Source of the DNA: Chitinophagaceae bacterium
GTDB taxonomy: Bacteria; Bacteroidota; Bacteroidia; Chitinophagales; Chitinophagaceae
Length of the DNA: 64,000 bases
NCBI GenBank assembly: GCA_947446645.1
Contig: CANFHA010000010.1
Location: 62,001-126,000 of the forward strand
Direction of reading: 5' to 3'
Part shown: one piece after another, positions 36,173-47,220 of the stretch
Numbering within the stretch: the first letter of the stretch is position 1
How the letters are laid out: every line of letters begins with the position of its first letter
Notes under the pieces: model-generated
Told to the model about the DNA's origin: nothing
The model's database searches: none
What the model saw: only the letters and a program-made list of their open reading frames with translations
Program-made: the position numbers and the translations under genes

Positions 36173-38026
36173 TTATGAACTCGTTTTAATCTGGAAGTCC
36201 GTACAATGAATGCTTAAGTTAGGATTGTAAAAAGGGTCATTGTCTATCCATTTTTGCCATTTACTTCCAAAAATGGCAAAGTCTTTCTCATGCTGCGCCC
36301 ATGCAATTTTACTTTGAAATGGATGGCCCCTTGTTGCTGATTCATGATGGTACACCTCTACAGTTGGGACATAAACATTGAAGTAGCCATGTGCCAGGAA
36401 TTGCAGACAAAGATCTACATCGTTATATTCCACTTCCAGTTTTTCATCCATGCCGCCCACTTCATTATAAATGCTTTTGCGGCACATAAGGCATGCACCT
36501 GTTACCGCAGCATAGTTATTTAGCGAGCGGATATAGTTAAAGTAACCTCTGTCGTTACGCCCCATATTTACAAATACATGACCAGCGGCGCCGCCAAGGC
36601 CAAGCACTACACCAGCATGTTGTATTGTATTGTCAGGGTATAGAAGTTTTACACCGACAGCCCCGGTTTTTTTACGCTGCGCGTAAGATACCATTTGTGT
36701 CATCCAGTCCCCGTGTATCACTTCTATATCGTTATTACACAATAGCAGGAATTCGCCATTGCTTTCCGCAGCGCCGAGGTTCATTAACCTGGCGAAGTTG
36801 AAAGGGAAATTAGCCTCGACGCAGCGAAACTTGCCGGGATATTTATTTTCATACCCCTTCATCAGCTCGAAAAACTCACTTGAAGTACTGTTGTTATTGA
36901 GCACTATTATTTCGTAATCCGGGTAAGTGGTTTTCTGTAATATGGAGTCAATACATGTTTTTAAGAGCGCGACCTGATCCTTTGTTGGGATAATGACACT
37001 TACTTTTCCGAAAGACTTTATTTTGTATTCAATTTGATAGCCGCCCAGTGTTTCCGGGATGTGGTGAATGGTAGCGGGCGTTCCTCTTCTTATCATCGCA
37101 TCATTGAGCGCCCTTTCTGCTGCGTCATAGGCATATGGTTTGGCATCAGTATTTTCGGCAACGGATAGACTATGAATTCGCCAATGGTAAAGCACCTTGG
37201 GTATATGTCCCACATGGTTAGTAAGCTCTGTAACCCGTAGCAGCAGATCATGGTCCTGGCTGCCTTCATACCCTTCCCGGAAACCTTTTACCTGCGCCAT
37301 TAAGCCCTTGCTGACTACAATTACGTGCCCCATATAGTTGCGCGACAATAAGTTGTCTGGTGCCCAATCGGGTTTAAAATGCGGATATGAAAATTCGCCT
37401 TTATCATCTACCTTATCCTCGTCTGAGTAGATCACCTGGTCTGCGGGATGGGCATTAATATGCTTTACAAACTCAAAAAGACAATTGGGTGTAAGCAGGT
37501 CATCATGATCCATGAAGAGCATATAGTCACCTGTAGCCAGTGATAATGCGGAATTAGAGTTTGCGGATATATGCCCGTTTGTTTCACGGAAAATCACCTT
37601 GATGCGACTATCTTTTTTACTAAAAGTGTCCAGCACCTTTTTTACTCTTGGATCCGGTGAAAGATCATCGGAAAGACACAGCTCCCAGTTCGTATAAGAT
37701 TGATCAATTACCGACTGAATAGCATCTGTCAGGTATTCTGTAGGAGGGTTGTATACCGGTACAATTATACTTATTTTCGGTTTGCTTGCCAGCGTTGGAT
37801 AAACCTTGTCAAACTCCGTTTTAAGTACTGTGGCGTCGAGCTTTGCATTGATCCATTCATCATATCCCGCGCTATATTCTCTCCAAAACCCTTTTTTTAT
37901 AAGTATTTTTTTGATTATTTTTTTTACAAGATTGAAACCGGGTTTGGTGAGCACAAACGACGCAAATTTCATCACAGTCTTCAACTTGCCTTCGCCGGAG
38001 GATAGTTTAGCAAAATTTCTCTTCAT
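36173..38026 (-). CDS. Glycosyltransferase family 2 protein, two GT2-like modules
   Basis: KISIIVPVYNPPTEYLTDAIQSVIDQSYTNWELCLSDDLS...; second module KVSVIIPTKDQVALLKTCIDSILQKTTYPDYEIIVLNNNS. Confidence 0.93.
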   Translation of the reverse strand: MKRNFAKLSSGEGKLKTVMKFASFVLTKPGFNLVKKIIKKILIKKGFWREYSAGYDEWINAKLDATVLKTEFDKVYPTLASKPKISIIVPVYNPPTEYLTDAIQSVIDQSYTNWELCLSDDLSPDPRVKKVLDTFSKKDSRIKVIFRETNGHISANSNSALSLATGDYMLFMDHDDLLTPNCLFEFVKHINAHPADQVIYSDEDKVDDKGEFSYPHFKPDWAPDNLLSRNYMGHVIVVSKGLMAQVKGFREGYEGSQDHDLLLRVTELTNHVGHIPKVLYHWRIHSLSVAENTDAKPYAYDAAERALNDAMIRRGTPATIHHIPETLGGYQIEYKIKSFGKVSVIIPTKDQVALLKTCIDSILQKTTYPDYEIIVLNNNSTSSEFFELMKGYENKYPGKFRCVEANFPFNFARLMNLGAAESNGEFLLLCNNDIEVIHGDWMTQMVSYAQRKKTGAVGVKLLYPDNTIQHAGVVLGLGGAAGHVFVNMGRNDRGYFNYIRSLNNYAAVTGACLMCRKSIYNEVGGMDEKLEVEYNDVDLCLQFLAHGYFNVYVPTVEVYHHESATRGHPFQSKIAWAQHEKDFAIFGSKWQKWIDNDPFYNPNLSIHCTDFQIKTSS

Positions 38027-38070
38027 TAGCTAGAGATTATAAATCACCACATGTTTAGGGTGGAGCGAAA

Positions 38071-38811
38071 TTAGAATAAAAGCGTGTAGTTGTCGCAAAT
38101 TTCTTTGGCTGTGCCACGGTGCGTGATTTGACCGTTTTCGAGGAGAATAGCGGTATCGCAAATTTTGAGTACTCCATCGGGGAAATGGGATACGAAAAGT
38201 ATGGTGGTGCCCTGCGCTTTTATCTGGTGTATCTTATCCATGCACTTGGCCTGAAACCCTTGGTCGCCCACGGAAAGCACTTCATCTATAATAAGTATAT
38301 CCGCTTGTTTGGCCAGTGATATAGAAAATGCGAGCCGGGCCACCATGCCAGATGAATAACGTTTTACCGGCATGCGAAGTACGTCTTCACTTAGCTCTGA
38401 AAATTCTTTTATTTCCTCTCCTGCATTGGTGTTTTTTCGGGAAGTGCCATATAGGGATAAAAGGAGAGAAATATTCTCATATCCGCTGAGTTCCAGTTCA
38501 AGCCCCGCACCAATGGCAAGGATAGGAGCAAAGCTGCCGTTCACTTTTATGATACCGTCTTGCGGTTTTATCAGGCCAGCAATGGTGCGTAGCAGTGTGC
38601 TTTTACCAGAGCCGTTACGACCCAGGATGCCCATGCTTTCTCCCCGTTTTACTTCGAATGAGATGTCTTTAAGAATGGTTTTGCTGCTAAATGGCTTTTT
38701 GCGCTTTGTGATCAGGTCTTTGATTGAGTTAATACCCATATTGTTCTGCCAGAAACTGACTGAAACTTTATCAAACGATATGAGGGTATCTGCGTTCATT
38801 CCTGAAATCAA
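38071..38811 (-). CDS. Polysaccharide ABC exporter, ATP-binding protein (Wzt-like)
   Basis: GILGRNGSGKSTLLRTIAGLI (Walker A), RYSSGMVARLAFSISL, ADILIIDEVLSVGD; 4-nt overlap with the permease gene. Confidence 0.93.
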   Translation of the reverse strand: MISGMNADTLISFDKVSVSFWQNNMGINSIKDLITKRKKPFSSKTILKDISFEVKRGESMGILGRNGSGKSTLLRTIAGLIKPQDGIIKVNGSFAPILAIGAGLELELSGYENISLLLSLYGTSRKNTNAGEEIKEFSELSEDVLRMPVKRYSSGMVARLAFSISLAKQADILIIDEVLSVGDQGFQAKCMDKIHQIKAQGTTILFVSHFPDGVLKICDTAILLENGQITHRGTAKEICDNYTLLF

Positions 38812-39557
38812 ATGGTGGAAATAAATTGATTTTTTAATCTGCTAAATACAAATGCACCAATGCCATACATGACGAATGCAATTATAGCGCAGTAAGCCCA
38901 CAGCCGGTTAGATGGAGCTATCGGGTCATTAAAAATACCACGCCCAAGCTTAATGAAATAGTAGATAGGATTGCACTTAATAATAAACATGTTGCGGCCT
39001 TGCAACAGGCTTTCGGGGTACGCTATAGGCGTAATGTAGAATAGTGCGGGTTGTACGGTTCCCCAGATAATACTAATATCCCTGAAAAACACATTAAGTG
39101 AAGACAAAAGGAGTATGACCCCCAGTGAAAAAATGCTGAATAGGATAGTGCAGGGGACAATGAGCAGCAGCCGCAGGCTATAGCTGATGCCAAACCAATA
39201 CATAACTACCAGGAAGACCACCAGGGTAAGGAAAAAGTTGAAAAGCTCGCCCACCAGTTCGGAGATAGGGAAGGATACGGGGGGGATATTCAGCGACTTT
39301 ATAAGGCCCGCTGAGCCTACAATGGTGCCTATGGCCTGGTTAGTAACATTAGAAAAAAAGAACCAAAAAATAAGACCTGAAGTAGCGTAAAGGATGTAAT
39401 TGTTTACCGATGGAAACTGTGCTGCGAAAATGACTATAAAAATGAGCAGGTAAAGCAACGGTTTGAAAAATCCCCAGAAAAAGCCAACGAGCGAATTTTT
39501 GTACCTTAATATTACGTTTCGTTTGCTTAATGCATATATGCGCGTGATATTTTGCAC
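38808..39557 (-). CDS. Polysaccharide ABC exporter permease (Wzm-like)
   Basis: LRYKNSLVGFFWGFFKPLLYLLIFIVIFA...; ABC-2 type topology. Confidence 0.92.
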   Translation of the reverse strand: MQNITRIYALSKRNVILRYKNSLVGFFWGFFKPLLYLLIFIVIFAAQFPSVNNYILYATSGLIFWFFFSNVTNQAIGTIVGSAGLIKSLNIPPVSFPISELVGELFNFFLTLVVFLVVMYWFGISYSLRLLLIVPCTILFSIFSLGVILLLSSLNVFFRDISIIWGTVQPALFYITPIAYPESLLQGRNMFIIKCNPIYYFIKLGRGIFNDPIAPSNRLWAYCAIIAFVMYGIGAFVFSRLKNQFISTI

Positions 39558-39613
39558 GTTGTGGATTTTGTTGATACTTTGCAGCAGTTAGAACGATTGA
39601 TTGCCGCAGCAAA

Positions 39614-40666
39614 ATGAAAATATATGTAAACGCACGTTTCCTTACACAGCCCGTTTCGGGGGTACAAAGGTATGGAATTGAATGCAGCAGACAAATAAAA
39701 AAGTTGCGGCCGGATACCGTCTTCCTGGCACCTAAAAATGTGCTGCACAAAGACATAGCTGAAGAACTGGGCGCTAAAGTGATAGGGTTTAATACAGGGC
39801 ATCTGTGGGAGCAGGTTGATTTGCCGCTTTTTTTGGCGGGCAAAAAATATCCTCCCTTATTTAACCCGGCAAACACAGGACCTATGCTTTATAGCAATAA
39901 TTATGTGACGCTGCATGATCTTGCTTTTTACCACCACCCGGAATGGAACTCTAAAGCCTTTTCCGCATGGTATAATATACTTATCCCCGGGTTAGCCATT
40001 AATTGCCGTCATCTTTTTACGGTAAGCAACACGGTGCGGGAGGAAATTGTTTCCTGTTATAAAATACCAAAGGCCAAAATAACAGTGACCTTTAATGGCC
40101 TGGCCGAACAAATGAAGGTTGCCGCCAAAGGGGTGGCGGCAAAGAAAAAGGTAATATTAGCGGTAGGGACATTTAACAAGAGAAAGAATCATCAGAACCT
40201 TTTAAAGGCTTTTCTTTTAAGTAAGGTCAGTTCTGAATATCAATTGGTGATTGTAGGAGACAGGAACAAGGTGTTTAGCGAGAGTAGCCTGAATGAAGAT
40301 GATCTTAAAAAAGGAAATATAAAGATATGCGAGCACCTGGGCGGGGATGAACTGATTCAGATGTATGCGCAGGCGGACATAGTTGTGTCGCTGTCGCTTT
40401 ATGAGGGCTTTGGTGTACCGGTGCTGGAGGGGCTTTACTTTGGGTGCAAGGTCCTCTGCTCAGATATAAACGTGTACCGGGAACTCTATGAAGGGTATGT
40501 TGATTTTTGTGATCCGCTGGATATTGATAGTATTGCAACGTCGCTGGAGCGATTAGTGCATGAAGAACCTATAGCTGCGGCGGCAATGCATACTTTGATG
40601 GAGAAATATAATTACGGCACTTCTGCCAGAACAATTGTAGAGGCCATAGAGGCTACAAAAAAATAG
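39614..40666 (+). CDS. Glycosyltransferase family 4 protein
   Basis: YVNARFLTQPVSGVQRYGIECSRQI...ILAVGTFNKRKNHQNLLKAF...VSLSLYEGFGVPVLEGLYFGCKVLCSDI. Confidence 0.94.
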   Translation: MKIYVNARFLTQPVSGVQRYGIECSRQIKKLRPDTVFLAPKNVLHKDIAEELGAKVIGFNTGHLWEQVDLPLFLAGKKYPPLFNPANTGPMLYSNNYVTLHDLAFYHHPEWNSKAFSAWYNILIPGLAINCRHLFTVSNTVREEIVSCYKIPKAKITVTFNGLAEQMKVAAKGVAAKKKVILAVGTFNKRKNHQNLLKAFLLSKVSSEYQLVIVGDRNKVFSESSLNEDDLKKGNIKICEHLGGDELIQMYAQADIVVSLSLYEGFGVPVLEGLYFGCKVLCSDINVYRELYEGYVDFCDPLDIDSIATSLERLVHEEPIAAAAMHTLMEKYNYGTSARTIVEAIEATKK

Positions 40667-40725
40667 AGACAAGCCGTTGCTCATCTCTACTATTTGTACT
40701 GTAAATTCTAATTTATTAATTGCAA

Positions 40726-41220
40726 CTATTTGGCTGCAGAAAGCTCTTTTATTTTAGCAAAAATTTCGGCTTCACCACCTTCTTCGTAGCCCGTATGTGT
40801 AAAGGCTATTTTGCCATTCTTGTCGATGATAACAGTGTATGGTACATTCTGAAAGCTAAGTGAGCGCTTGAGATCAGAATTGGGATCAATATAAAAAGGG
40901 AAATCCCAGCCTTGAGAAATAGCGTAGGTACGCACAAGTCCTTCAGAGCGGGATTCATCTATAGATACAGTCATATAATTGAAGTCAGCCTCTTTTTTCC
41001 ACTCAGGTAGTTTTAGCCTAAGGTTTTTTATTTCCTTTTTGCAGGGTACACACCATGTAGCCCAAAAGCTGATCAGGGTTACTTTGCCCTTTTCAACTGT
41101 TTGACCAAAGGCTATTTTTTTGCCTGAACTCACATCTTTAATTTCAGTGGAGGGCAAGCCTTGCGCATTTAGGGATACAGTGGCCAGCAGGCAGGCAATT
41201 GCGAACGCAATTTTTTTCAT
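40726..41220 (-). CDS. TlpA-like periplasmic thioredoxin-family protein
   Basis: Signal peptide; VTLISFWATWCVPCKKEIKNL (CxxC); NVPYTVIIDKNGKI. Confidence 0.93.
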   Translation of the reverse strand: MKKIAFAIACLLATVSLNAQGLPSTEIKDVSSGKKIAFGQTVEKGKVTLISFWATWCVPCKKEIKNLRLKLPEWKKEADFNYMTVSIDESRSEGLVRTYAISQGWDFPFYIDPNSDLKRSLSFQNVPYTVIIDKNGKIAFTHTGYEEGGEAEIFAKIKELSAAK

Positions 41221-41313
41221 AAGTACTTGTTTTTAACAATAATAAGCGAAAACTTTGCCGGAATTGAATAAAGAGGCTAATTTCGGAAAAACTTTAACAA
41301 TATACACATCTGA

Positions 41314-42966
41314 ATGAAAAAAGCGGCGGTTTTATTTTTCATAATGATCACGGCAGTGAATTTATTTGGACAGGGCACTTTTTCGGGAGACCTGATGATG
41401 AACATGAACTTTTTTCAGCGAGATACTAGTATAAAAGCATCAGGAAACCCGCTTTACGACAATGCACTTAGTGGAAGCGAGGGGTGGCTGAATCTTAGGT
41501 ATAATATAAGCGGGTTTACATTTTTTGTGCGAGCCGACGCATTTAACAATTCAAACCTTAAGAATCCGATAGCACCCAGCACAGATTTTGGGATAGGGGC
41601 ATGGGGGGTAACAAAAGAATTGGGCGATCTGACTATTTCTATAGGTTCTATTTATGACCAGGTAGGCAGCGGTATACTTTTTCGTTCGTATGAAGACAGG
41701 GGCTTGTTGATAGACAATGCACTCATGGGGATAGAGCTTAAGTATAAGCTAACCAAAAACATCATGATAAAGGGATTTACGGGCCAGCAGAAGAACAACA
41801 CCCGGGTAAACAATGTACGTTATGGTCCGGTGATCAAAGGTTTTAACGCAGAAGGCGATTTTGGTGCCGGTAAGTTGCATGTCATTCCCGGTGTAGGGGT
41901 TCTTAATCGCACGCTTGACGATGCATCGATGGCTGCTATACAAGGAACAATCAATGCCCAGGATACGAATCACAGGTTTTACCCCAAATACAATATGTAT
42001 GCCTTCACGGTATACAATACCCTTATCTACAAAAATTTCTCCTGGTACGTAGAAGGCGCTTTTAAGACGCATGAGGCAGTGAGTGAGCCGGGCTATTATG
42101 CCACAAATGCCAACTATACTGACTCAAGTAAAAGTGCAATACTCTTTGACCGGCCGGGAAATGTGGAATATACATCGATCAACTACGGCAAGAAGGGCAT
42201 TGCATTAAGTCTTACCGGTAAGCGCACGCAGGATTTTGTTATGCGCACTTCTCCCAATGAAAATTTATTGAACGGTATGCTCAACTGGCAGCCTGTTGTA
42301 GCTGTGTTGCGCCCTGAGCGACTGATGGCCCGCTATACACCGGCATCGCAGGATATTTCTGAATTGGCCGGAACGGCAAACATGGTATTGTCACCTAACG
42401 ATCTTACCAATTTCAATTTTTCTTATACGCACATTAATACGCTTGACGGACGTAAATTGTACAGGGAGGCGTATGCCGAAGGCAATTACCAGGGACTGAA
42501 GTCCTGGATATTGCAGGGTGGTGTGCAATACATGGAGTATAACATACAGGCTTACCGGTCTGAAGGGGGTACGAGACCCATGTTGTTTTCTATAACTCCA
42601 TTTGTGGACATAACCTACCGTGTTACCGAAAAGAAGTCGTTAAGGGCTGAAGTGCAGTACATGGCTTCGAAAGATGACTGGGGATCATGGTTGTTTGCTT
42701 TATTGGAATATGATATAGCACCAAAATGGTCATTTACCGTATCTGACATGGTTAACGTGGTGCCAAACAATGATCTCCTGTCTAACAAGAATTATAAAAA
42801 TCCACCTAATAATTACTATAATATTTTTGTAGCCTATACCAAAGGCCCGCACAGGTTTACATTGGCTTATGTGAAACAAGTGGATGGCATTAACTGCTCA
42901 GGCGGCGTATGCCGTTATGAGCCGGCTTTCAGCGGCGTGAAAGCAACCCTCACATCAAGCTTTTAA
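41314..42966 (+). CDS. DUF6029-like outer-membrane-type protein
   Basis: Signal peptide; beta-rich sequence ending in ...YEPAFSGVKATLTSSF. Confidence 0.7.
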   Translation: MKKAAVLFFIMITAVNLFGQGTFSGDLMMNMNFFQRDTSIKASGNPLYDNALSGSEGWLNLRYNISGFTFFVRADAFNNSNLKNPIAPSTDFGIGAWGVTKELGDLTISIGSIYDQVGSGILFRSYEDRGLLIDNALMGIELKYKLTKNIMIKGFTGQQKNNTRVNNVRYGPVIKGFNAEGDFGAGKLHVIPGVGVLNRTLDDASMAAIQGTINAQDTNHRFYPKYNMYAFTVYNTLIYKNFSWYVEGAFKTHEAVSEPGYYATNANYTDSSKSAILFDRPGNVEYTSINYGKKGIALSLTGKRTQDFVMRTSPNENLLNGMLNWQPVVAVLRPERLMARYTPASQDISELAGTANMVLSPNDLTNFNFSYTHINTLDGRKLYREAYAEGNYQGLKSWILQGGVQYMEYNIQAYRSEGGTRPMLFSITPFVDITYRVTEKKSLRAEVQYMASKDDWGSWLFALLEYDIAPKWSFTVSDMVNVVPNNDLLSNKNYKNPPNNYYNIFVAYTKGPHRFTLAYVKQVDGINCSGGVCRYEPAFSGVKATLTSSF

Positions 42967-43058
42967 GTATTACGTTTTTTACGTAGTGGGAGGGTGAGTT
43001 AGAAGGGGATTGCCATGTGAATGATATAGCAGATATTAGTCAACTTATTTGGTTCAAC

Positions 43059-45488
43059 ATGGTTCGTTTTTTCTCCCGCCGCCACATCATATACCTATTG
43101 CTGTTGCCCGTCGTCTTGTTAGCGGGTATCGACGTGCATGCGCAGGTGCAAAAGAAGGTACTTGGCGTCCGCCAGATAAGCGAGAAAATAACGCTGGACG
43201 GTAAGCTTAATGAGGCGGCATGGCAAAAAGCAGAAAAGGCTACGGGGTTCACACAGCACGACCCATATCCCGGGCTACCAGCTACTGAGAGGTCTGAGGT
43301 AAGCATACTGTACGACAACGATGCAGTATATGTTGGAGCCATGCTTTACGACGAACATCCCGATAGTATTCTGAAGCAGCTGTCTCCGCGGGATGTGTGG
43401 GATAACAATAATGATGCTTTTGGTGTGTTTTTTGATACCTATTCAGACCACCAAAACGGTTTTTTCTTTATCCTGACCGCGGCCGGGGTGCAGGCAGACG
43501 CCAAACAAAAATTTGACAACAGTGATCTGTCGTGGAACGCAGCATGGTTTTCAAAAGTAGCCATAACTGAAAAGGGCTGGTGTGTGGAGATGCGGATACC
43601 ATACTCTGCTATACGCTTTTCCAAAAATGATATACAGGAGTGGGGCGTAAATTTTGCGCGTATTATTAGGAGGCGCAGAGAGCAATCGTTCTGGAATGCT
43701 GTAGAGCCTACCCAGTCAAATTTCGTGAACCAGGCTGGTGTGCTCAGGGGTATTCATGATATAGAATCTCCGGTACGATTGCAGTTGCTTCCATACCTTT
43801 CCGGTTATGCTGAGAATTATGGTGGTGTAAATGCTCATACAGTAGATGGTGGTCTTGATATTAAGTACGGTATAAACGACGGATTCACGCTGGACGTGAC
43901 TTTGGTGCCGGACTTTGGCCAGACATTGTACGATAATCGTGTGCTGAATCTCTCTCCTGTAGAGGTGCGTTATGATGAAAGGCGATACTTTTTCACAGAA
44001 GGCTTTGATCTGTTCAATAAGAACGATCTTTTTTATTCGCGAAGAGTGGGCGGACGACCGGTTAATTTCGATGTAGCCATTGGACCGCATGATTCAATTA
44101 TTTCTGAATCGCAGACTACAAAACTCTATAATGCGACAAAGATATCAGGCAGAACAAAAGGAAACCTGGGCATAGGTGTGTTTAATGCGGTATCGGCACC
44201 TGTATCGGCAATCATCAGGGACCTTTCAAACGGGATTGACAGAAAAGTGCAAACGGCCCCGCTTACCAATTACAACGAGATCGTGCTGGATCAGGCATTT
44301 AAGAATAGCTCTTACATCAGTCTTGTTAATACTAATGTAACGCGAAACGATACTACCCACAATGCTGACGTAACTGCCGTCCTTTACAGGCTGGCAAATA
44401 AGTCCAACAGGTACGCCGTTGAAGGGTCTGCTGATGTGAGCCAGCTGTTTTACACCCGTAATACTGATTTTGGATACAGGTATTACCTGGGCGCAGGAAA
44501 AGTGAGCGGTAACTATACCTGGCAGATAAACACGAGATCGGTCAGCGACCATTTTAACCCTAATGATATGGGCTACCTGGACAGGAACAATACTGTCTAC
44601 TACAACGTGGATCAATACTATAATATTTATAAGCCATTTTGGGTGATAAACAGCATGAACAACCATGTGAATGTTTATTACAACCGCATTTTCAATCCTG
44701 CAGTTTTTCAGAGCTTTGGTTTTGACGGTTCTCACTATGCCACACTAAAAAATTATTTGACCCTCGGGCTATCTTGGGCCGAGCAGCCTATGACATATTA
44801 CGACTACTTAGAACCGCGATCGCCAGGCAGGTATTACAAATACCCGACTACCGGAATGGCGGGCGGATTTTTTTCGTCAGACTACAGGAAGAAATTTGCG
44901 CTTGATGGCGAGAGCAATTACCGCTGGTTTGGTGCTGCAGGCCGTAATACTTTGTTCTGGTCTTTGACTCCGCGCTACCGGTTTAGTGACAAGTTATCAA
45001 TGGTATACAGCTTTGCCTACACCCGGCAGCAAAATGACGTGGGTTTTGTAGATAAAGTTGCAGACTCTATTTATTTCGGTATCCGCAACATTGCTACTAT
45101 TACCAATACGCTCAGCGCTTCCTATATTTTCAGCAATGTGATGTCGCTATCGCTCAATGAGCGCCACTACTGGTCGCAAGCCGACTATTCGTATTATCGC
45201 TTACTCAGTTCAGAAGGAACACTATTAAACACGCCGTACAACACCAGTCATGATATCAACTACAATTCCTTCAATGTTTACCTGAGCTTTGTATGGCAGT
45301 TCCGGCCGGGCAGCGAGATGAGTGTTGTGTACCAGAATAGTATTTACACCAGTAACGCCAATATAATTAACGACTACGCACGTGACGTGAACAATATGTT
45401 CCAGTCGCCACAAAGTAATAGCCTGTCAGTAAAGGTGATATACTACCTTGATTATCTTGATCTGAGAAAAGCGTTGAGAAGGGCCTAA
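43059..45488 (+). CDS. DUF5916 / family 9 carbohydrate-binding-like outer membrane protein
   Basis: ISEKITLDGKLNEAAWQKAEKATGFTQHDPYPGLPATERSEVSILYDNDAVYVGAMLYDEHPDSI...; start at MVRFFSRRH. Confidence 0.88.
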   Translation: MVRFFSRRHIIYLLLLPVVLLAGIDVHAQVQKKVLGVRQISEKITLDGKLNEAAWQKAEKATGFTQHDPYPGLPATERSEVSILYDNDAVYVGAMLYDEHPDSILKQLSPRDVWDNNNDAFGVFFDTYSDHQNGFFFILTAAGVQADAKQKFDNSDLSWNAAWFSKVAITEKGWCVEMRIPYSAIRFSKNDIQEWGVNFARIIRRRREQSFWNAVEPTQSNFVNQAGVLRGIHDIESPVRLQLLPYLSGYAENYGGVNAHTVDGGLDIKYGINDGFTLDVTLVPDFGQTLYDNRVLNLSPVEVRYDERRYFFTEGFDLFNKNDLFYSRRVGGRPVNFDVAIGPHDSIISESQTTKLYNATKISGRTKGNLGIGVFNAVSAPVSAIIRDLSNGIDRKVQTAPLTNYNEIVLDQAFKNSSYISLVNTNVTRNDTTHNADVTAVLYRLANKSNRYAVEGSADVSQLFYTRNTDFGYRYYLGAGKVSGNYTWQINTRSVSDHFNPNDMGYLDRNNTVYYNVDQYYNIYKPFWVINSMNNHVNVYYNRIFNPAVFQSFGFDGSHYATLKNYLTLGLSWAEQPMTYYDYLEPRSPGRYYKYPTTGMAGGFFSSDYRKKFALDGESNYRWFGAAGRNTLFWSLTPRYRFSDKLSMVYSFAYTRQQNDVGFVDKVADSIYFGIRNIATITNTLSASYIFSNVMSLSLNERHYWSQADYSYYRLLSSEGTLLNTPYNTSHDINYNSFNVYLSFVWQFRPGSEMSVVYQNSIYTSNANIINDYARDVNNMFQSPQSNSLSVKVIYYLDYLDLRKALRRA

Positions 45489-45587
45489 TCCCCGGTTGTT
45501 CGCAGTAGTCAGCATTTGCGTGTTTATGAATATTTCAGCCTTTTCTTGCCGTGCTATTTATCCGGCAGTGACTACCTTTGATGATAT

Positions 45588-47186
45588 ATGCTAAAGACGG
45601 ATTTTCTAATAATTGGTTCCGGTATTGCCGGCCTCACATTTGCAGTGAAGACCGCGCGCAAGTTTCCGGAAAAAAGCATAACCATACTTACCAAGGCCAA
45701 TGCCGACGAAACAAATACCAAGTACGCACAGGGAGGTATAGCTGTGGTGAATGACCTGGAGCGTGATAGTTTTAAGAAGCATATACGGGACACACTGATA
45801 GCCGGAGATGGCCTGTGTAATGAGCACATAGTAGATGCGGTAGTGACAGAAGGACCGGAGCGCGTGAATGAGATAATAGAGTGGGGGGCAAACTTTGATA
45901 AGGACAAAGGGGGCGAATATATGCGTGGCAAAGAAGGTGGCCACAGCGAATACAGGATACTGCATTATAAAGACATTACCGGCTCTGAAATAGAACGTGC
46001 ACTGCTGGAAGAGGTGAAGAGGCATCCTAACATACAGATATACAACCATTGGTTTGTGGTAGACATTATAACGCAGCACAACCTGGGATATTTGGTGACA
46101 AAGGCTACGCCGGATATTACGTGCTACGGGGTATACGCGCTGAACCTCAGGACCAATAATATTGAAAAGATACTGGCCCGCTGCACAACTATGGCATCGG
46201 GTGGTGCAGGGCAGGTGTACCGTACTACCACTAATCCGCGTATAGCTACCGGCGATGGTATTGCAATGGCATACAGGGCCAAAGGGCGCATAGAGAATAT
46301 GGAGTTCATACAGTTCCATCCCACAGCTTTGTACGAGGCCGGTGTAAGCCCGTCGTTTCTTATTACTGAGGCTGTAAGAGGCGACGGCGGGATATTGCGG
46401 AATAAAGAGGGTGTGGCCTTTATGCCGGAGTACGACCCTCGTGCTGACCTGGCCCCACGCGATGTTGTAGCCAGGGCTATTGATAGCGAAATGAAGCGAA
46501 CGGGAACGGAGCACGTATATCTGGACTGCCGTGCTATGGACAAAGAAAAATTCACAGCGCACTTCCCTAATATTTATGCGCGTTGCAAGAGCATAGGCAT
46601 AGATGTGTTTGAGCAAATGATTCCGGTAGCGCCGGCGGCGCATTACTGCTGTGGTGGCATAAAAACGGATGAGGTGGGGAGATCCTCTATCATCAATTTG
46701 TATGCGTGTGGAGAGTGCTCCAGCACAGGCCTGCATGGAGCTAATCGCCTGGCTTCAAACTCGCTGTTGGAAGCACTGGTGTTTGCACACAGGTGCGCGG
46801 AAGATATGGCCGCCAGGATAGATGATATTGAATTCAAAGATGAAGTGCCCGACTGGAATGCTTCAGGCACAAGTGATCCTAAGGAAATGATCCTGATCAC
46901 GCAAAGCCTGAAAGAACTTCAGCAAATAATGAGCGACTATGTGGGCATCGTACGTAACGATGTGCGACTGCACCGTGCTATGAGCCGCATAGACCTGATA
47001 CATAATGAAACAGAAGATCTGTATAAGTCAACAACGCTATCACCGCAGCTCTGTGAATTGCGGAATCTTATAACTGTAGGGTATTTAATTGTAAAGGGCG
47101 CACAATTTCGTAAGGAGAGCAGGGGGCTGCATTTTAATACTGACTATCCGTTCAAGAGTAACTTATTGCAACAGGTGGTGTTGTAG
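45588..47186 (+). CDS. nadB: L-aspartate oxidase
   Basis: DFLIIGSGIAGLTFAVKTA...KYAQGGIAVV...ATGDGIAMAYRAKGRIENMEFIQFHPTAL...GLHGANRLASNSLLEALVF. Confidence 0.95.
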   Translation: MLKTDFLIIGSGIAGLTFAVKTARKFPEKSITILTKANADETNTKYAQGGIAVVNDLERDSFKKHIRDTLIAGDGLCNEHIVDAVVTEGPERVNEIIEWGANFDKDKGGEYMRGKEGGHSEYRILHYKDITGSEIERALLEEVKRHPNIQIYNHWFVVDIITQHNLGYLVTKATPDITCYGVYALNLRTNNIEKILARCTTMASGGAGQVYRTTTNPRIATGDGIAMAYRAKGRIENMEFIQFHPTALYEAGVSPSFLITEAVRGDGGILRNKEGVAFMPEYDPRADLAPRDVVARAIDSEMKRTGTEHVYLDCRAMDKEKFTAHFPNIYARCKSIGIDVFEQMIPVAPAAHYCCGGIKTDEVGRSSIINLYACGECSSTGLHGANRLASNSLLEALVFAHRCAEDMAARIDDIEFKDEVPDWNASGTSDPKEMILITQSLKELQQIMSDYVGIVRNDVRLHRAMSRIDLIHNETEDLYKSTTLSPQLCELRNLITVGYLIVKGAQFRKESRGLHFNTDYPFKSNLLQQVVL

Positions 47187-47220
47187 AAGGATCGAGGACT
47201 GAGCCCGAGTAAAATGCTGG

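Noticed and set aside
40659-40693. Imperfect hairpin aatagagacaagc-cgtt-gctcatctctactatt as a second copy of the 251-294 palindrome
   Set aside because: Only TAGAGA/TCTCTA is shared; more likely a weak terminator between convergent genes.
45606-46736. 376-aa antisense ORF opposite nadB
   Set aside because: Length is striking, but the composition (His/Tyr/Arg rich) is typical of a shadow ORF and nadB is unambiguous.
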